Below, piece by piece: positions 41,201 through 45,329 of a DNA stretch of 45,329 nt. Positions within the stretch are counted from its first letter, which is position 1. Each line of letters opens with the position of its first letter. The stretch comes from Zygnema cylindricum. Its lineage: Eukaryota; Streptophyta; Zygnematophyceae; Zygnematales; Zygnemataceae. The translations under genes and the position numbers were made by a program. Location of the stretch: the NCBI GenBank assembly GCA_037447655.1, contig JBBHKE010002158.1, forward strand, positions 64,001 to 109,329, read 5' to 3'. Under the pieces are notes generated by a model. The model did not search any database and was not told where the DNA came from. It was given only the letters and a program-made list of their open reading frames with translations.

Positions 41201-43722
41201 AGAGGGAGAGGCAAATCGAGATGGAAAAGAAAAATAAAAAACATAGCAAAAATGAGGAATAGAGGCAGAAAATAAAACTCACGGTCAACAAATTAATTAG
41301 ATATTTCCACGTATATCCACGTCTCAACTGCTTTTCCACATACACACACTTGAAAAAGAGATGAAATGGCCTTGAAATGAAATGGGGCCTAAAATGAAAT
41401 TCGCCTTAAAAGGCGGTGAGGTAGCAGTGGAAAGGATGCACGTATGCTTTGTGGACAAACGTAATATTTTGGCTGGTGTTTTTACTATTTTGAATTTGTC
41501 ACGTGCCAAACAATTTGTCCTACATTATCTACGTCGTTTTAAAACCATAAACTTTACGTGGATGCTAAATTGGCCACGTGTAATTTTGAGCGACTAATCA
41601 CATTACGCGTGAGACGAGGTGGTTGTTGCGATTGTACATTTTGGACCAATTTAGAAAAAACGTTTACTCTAATACATCATAACATTAACGCTAAAACCGG
41701 TTACAAGACTAAAAGACAAATGAGAGTGCAACCTTTTTAGAGTGAAGACACAGATTACCGTTAATTAACTGTAATAAAACAAAACATAGCGACATTATTA
41801 GCGTTAAAAACCCTTATTAACGTAAAGTATTGAGGAATAACGGACAACCGACCAACATTTTCGATAACAAGCGTTGCGTAATCTTTACAACCGTATAAGG
41901 GTAACCTTCCATCAGGCGAAGAGTGGGGTTGTTTACTGGAGAAAGTACCTTTTCGTACTAAGTCGTACTGTTTTTTTTTTTTTTTACAATAAATGTTTAC
42001 CAGAAATTCGTTAAGATTCTCCAGAGTTTTTGGCAAAAACTTCCACCGTCCGATTTTTTATTTTCGACGCAAACGCCCCTTCTATCTAGTACCTGGCGAG
42101 TCTCCTCCAACTGTCCTCAAGAGGACACTTTGCGCTTACTAGACGCGTGTATTGGTCCTCTTAAAAAAGTCAGAGTCGATCCACGACGGACGTGAATTTA
42201 TAAACTTTCATGTGGCAAATGGCGTGTACCTTCTGACACCAAAGCCACCCTGTTCAACGACAAAATCTTGGTTGTAGGACATCCTGTCACGCCTCCTTTG
42301 TAAATGTGCATAATCAAATACAGTACAGTTGTTGCCATCTCCTCCATTTTTCCAATAGAATGGATATTTATACAAATTTTCATTTTGCAACGGTTTTCGT
42401 GGCCTTGGAACAACGACAAATACAAAATCGTTCAGATTGTATATTAGAGTGACGCTAATAGATATTTTAATCCACGTCCGCCCGTACAGATACGCAGTTG
42501 AAATTTTGTACTTTTCAAAACTTTCATTATTCCCAGCCGGCTCAACATGATCCTACGTTGTACATATAACAACCCAACACGTAAGCAATTTTTGCCTCGC
42601 TGAGACGACATGATGGAAAGGTGTTACAAATATTACTGCTAGTAAATATGACCGTAAGATTACTGGGAACGCCTTTTGGAAGGTTACCCTAAGTTACAAA
42701 TATTACAATTAGACAAAAAGTGAACGCTTTACGGGGTAGCGTTGATGCTTAACTACGTCAAAATAGTTTGACATGTACGGATGGATCTTTCACGTGACGT
42801 CGTACAATTTAAAAAAAAATAGTATGGGTACCTATATAAGTGTAACCATGTTTGCGACCGACATTTAATATTTTCAAAGACCCAAATTAGTATTAGTAAA
42901 CAATTAGAATGTATATTTTTTTCAAAAATTTTCAAATTCCAAATTAGCGTTAATACCTGTAATTATTCCTATACGCTAAAAAAACTTGTACGCTAATAGC
43001 GATTGGCAGTGTACACTACATCGACAATCGCTATTAGAGTAAATAACGCTAATGTCGTGCATTAGAGGCAAGCAAGGGAACATGCATCACAACCAACAAA
43101 GTCATGCTCACCAACATTTATATACCAGCGAAAATAAATATGAAAAGACAAAAAATATATACACCATGAAAAGGAATAAAGGTGAAAATGACCCAAAGAG
43201 AGAAGGGGAAGAATACTCCCCTACAACGAAGAGGACCCAATAATTATGCTAAGCCAACAGGAAGCCACTAGGCTCTCTAGTCTTTATCACATTCCCTACA
43301 AGGTTATCCCGTTATTGCAGCAAAGCAAGAAATATTCCAACCAGAACAAGTGGAAATCCAAAATCCGATCAAAATTACACTCCTTCCAAGCCAACCGAAA
43401 TACAAACAAGACACACACACACAAATAAATCGTCAAGCTGCCCAAGGAAGGCAGAGCAAGGTCCAGATGTGCTCCCCCACGATCACCAATTCCACACCTC
43501 CACCCAAAGGACCAAGTTTGGAGGGAAACCTTCCGGACGTGGCCTTAGGCCGTGTGGATTAAAAACGTGGGCAAAATACAAGGGCAAATATTCGTAACCT
43601 GTCTAGCCTCTATAGCTAGCTAGCAATAACAAATAGAAAGCATGAGCATTCGGTGAGAGAGAGTGCAAGAGAAAGCTCCGCCGCCAAGAGAAAATTATTG
43701 TCCAAAAACTAAAATTCTCTAA
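41201..43722. other. Unassigned region between C10 and H1
   Basis: I see no protein motif in any frame. It contains a purine-rich start, a T15 run (41971-41985), repeated short CGCTAA/TTAGCG words across 41775-43055, an inverted repeat at 42993-43037, and a CA microsatellite near 43417-43428. The open frames up to about 90 codons have no recognisable composition or context. It could hold a decayed DNA element or gene-flanking DNA. Confidence 0.4.
42993..43037. repeat. Perfect 13-bp inverted repeat
   Basis: CTAATAGCGATTG (42993-43005) and CAATCGCTATTAG (43025-43037) around a 19-base loop. The CGCTAA word recurs just outside (42973, 43048). Confidence 0.85.
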
Positions 43723-43742
43723 GGGCCAAGTTCCATCAGACG
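43720..43742 (+). repeat. Candidate H1 terminal inverted repeat with TAA target site
   Basis: TAA (43720-43722) followed by GGGCCAAGTTCCATCAGACG, the usual GGGCC-type start and TWA target site of plant PIF/Harbinger elements. TTCCATCAG recurs at about 43793. The partner end lies beyond the window. Confidence 0.45.
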
Positions 43743-44250
43743 TTTCTGTAATCGTACGGCTAATTCTACAGTCCAATTTAATTGAGTCGATGTTCCATCA
43801 GGAAGAGTCTGCAATCCACGTGTTATACATTGAGTGGTACCACGTGGGTTTTGACAAGATACTCAAAATCTTTAAAAAATCTTCACACCACCACTATTAA
43901 CTTCAAATCTTCGCGTACGTTGTACGTCCGAACCCAATGAGTGTACCACACTTGTTCACTTGATACCAAAGGCTTCTCTTCTACACCAGATCCGTTTTTA
44001 GGGTTTAGTATTTTTAAACGAAAATAAGGGTTTCACCAACATTGTATTTCCAACTACTATTTTAGGAGTATTTTTTCCCAATAATAACATTAATCCTTCT
44101 TATGCTAATCACTCTGCTCGACCTTTTCTCTTTGGAAAGTGTTTAATCTCCTTCCAACGAGCAGAAGGAATCGACATAAAAAAACATTTTCTCAAGTTTC
44201 TAGGGTTTGACATATTGTAACTCGAGGAAGGTTTTGAAAACGAGACGAAC

Positions 44251-45329
44251 ATGGAATTGATTCTAATCTTGCTCATCTTGTTACAGTTAGGTGATACTGC
44301 CTATAACGATGAAGAGTTTATTAAACTAACATTCATCATGTATTTTGCACAGAAAAATATGATGTCTACTTCGCAGAATTTTACAAGATTAACAGATGTT
44401 TTTGGGAGGACGATGATCAGATGTTTTCGGGAGGACGATGATCAGACGAAGAGGGGCACGTGGGGGTTTCTATATCCAACCTCGAAGTCTTCATTTTTCG
44501 ATGAACCTTTTAAGTACTTACAGTGAAGACAGGTACAAAATGTTGTTCCGTCTCCCCCGTCATCTTGTTGATTATTTAGTAGATAAAATTGGGTGTCGAA
44601 TGGAAACCGACCCACAACGACTTTTGCAAATATACCAAACAAAAAACTACAAGTGAAACGTCAAATAGAGATGGTGCTCTACCCTCTTGCCACGGGGAAC
44701 ACACCTGCCTTTGTAGGGGAGCTGTTTCGAGTAAGTAGAGTCAGGGTTTTAAAGAAACAAGCAATATTTTGTAAGGCGGTGTGGGAGATTCTTACTCCGC
44801 GTTTGATTAAATGGCCTACCTGTTCGAAGTTTGATGAACTTGTAGATGAATTTAGAGATTACAAATTTGAATTTCCAAATTGTTGCGGCACTATAGATGC
44901 TACCCATATCCCCATTAAGTTAGGGGATGGACTGAGGTCAGCTGACTGGTATGATAGAGAACATAATTACAGTACTATTTTACAGGCAGTAGTAGCACCA
45001 AACACGCGTATATTAGACGCGTGCGTTGGGTGGACCGGAAGTGTTCATGATTCTAGAGTGTTTAGGAACTCTGGTGTCGGCAACGCAATATTATTAGGTG
45101 GGGGAATAAAAGGTCCTACTGTTGATGTTACTTGGATGGAACTACAACCATTTATTATAAGGGACGCAGGGTACCCATTACACAAGCAGTTAATCACCCC
45201 ATATCCAGGCGGAAATCTGCAAGAAATGCAACGATCGTTCAATTATTACCATAGCAGTAGACGTATCTGTGCGGAAAGAACCTTCGGCATTTTGAAGAGA
45301 CAGTGGCCCGTATCAGACCGGAAAATTAC
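44251..45329 (+). pseudogene. H1 PIF/Harbinger (HARBI1-like) transposase, partial
   Basis: A DDE transposase of the HARBI1 / DDE_Tnp_4 type, which cuts and pastes the element. The N-terminal region at 44438-44620 reads YSEDRYKMLFRLPRHLVDYL. A frame change near 44620 leads into a frame open to the window end: LATGNTPAFVGELFRVSRVR (helix-turn-helix-like), GTIDATHIPIKLGDG (first Asp), VGWTGSVHDSRVFRNSG (second Asp), TPYPGG and RRICAERTFGILKRQW (Glu). All three catalytic residues are present. An ATG at 44251 starts MELILILLILLQLGDTAYND in the downstream frame but is separated by a stop. A 24-bp tandem repeat at about 44402-44446 may have caused frame trouble. The end is outside the window. Confidence 0.85.

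Noticed and set aside
42198-42425. 75-codon minus-strand frame as a host gene
   Set aside because: An overlapping frame of similar length exists, with no recognisable motif, no splice context and no codon pattern I can support.
43052-43562. Lys/Gln-rich plus-strand frames near 43.1-43.6 kb
   Set aside because: Low-complexity composition typical of AT-rich noncoding DNA, next to a CA microsatellite; no family resemblance.

Overview
The window is plant nuclear DNA, almost wholly made of decayed, nested LTR retrotransposons of the Ty1/copia class, with the start of a PIF/Harbinger (HARBI1-like) DNA transposon at the right edge. The plant assignment rests on the Copia protein types and on primer-binding sites matching the plant form of initiator tRNA-Met. 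No host gene, rRNA gene, intact tRNA gene or CRISPR array was recognised. Species cannot be named. There is one 10-base assembly gap (6929-6938). All element names (C1-C10, K1, H1) are mine. Layout: C1 (-) 1-3967; C2 (-) 3968-6928, cut by the gap; C3 (+) 7216-9319, joined tail to tail to C4 (-) 9320-10471, forming a large inverted repeat; C5 (-) 10472-17055, the most complete minus element, with a solo LTR nested in its gag; C6 and C7 (+) 17056-23806, two short internal regions in an LTR-internal-LTR-internal-LTR array, the last LTR carrying another solo LTR; C8 (+) 23807-27432; C9 (+) 26506-35605, split by K1 (-) 27756-33566, a second Copia family; C10 (+) 34669-41200; unassigned DNA 41201-43722; H1 43723 to the window end. 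C1-C10 form one broad family. The order is LTR, gag, protease, integrase, reverse transcriptase, RNase H, LTR, the classical Copia order. LTRs run about 0.93-1.3 kb, the plus-strand primer is AAAATAAGGGGAG just before the LTR, and the minus-strand primer site matches the anticodon arm of plant initiator tRNA-Met (15 of 15 in C5), not its 3' end. K1 has the usual 3'-end site, two zinc knuckles and no integrase core. Every polyprotein is broken by stops, frameshifts or deletions, so nothing here looks autonomous. The strongest observations are: the internal (half-tRNA) priming site, with a gag reading frame that opens inside the LTR and runs through it; two tandem arrays in which one copy keeps a nested insertion and the other keeps its recombination product; the 1.15-kb-arm inverted repeat at 7.8-10.5 kb; and a conserved hairpin/tRNA-like module on the antisense strand of nearly all family LTRs.
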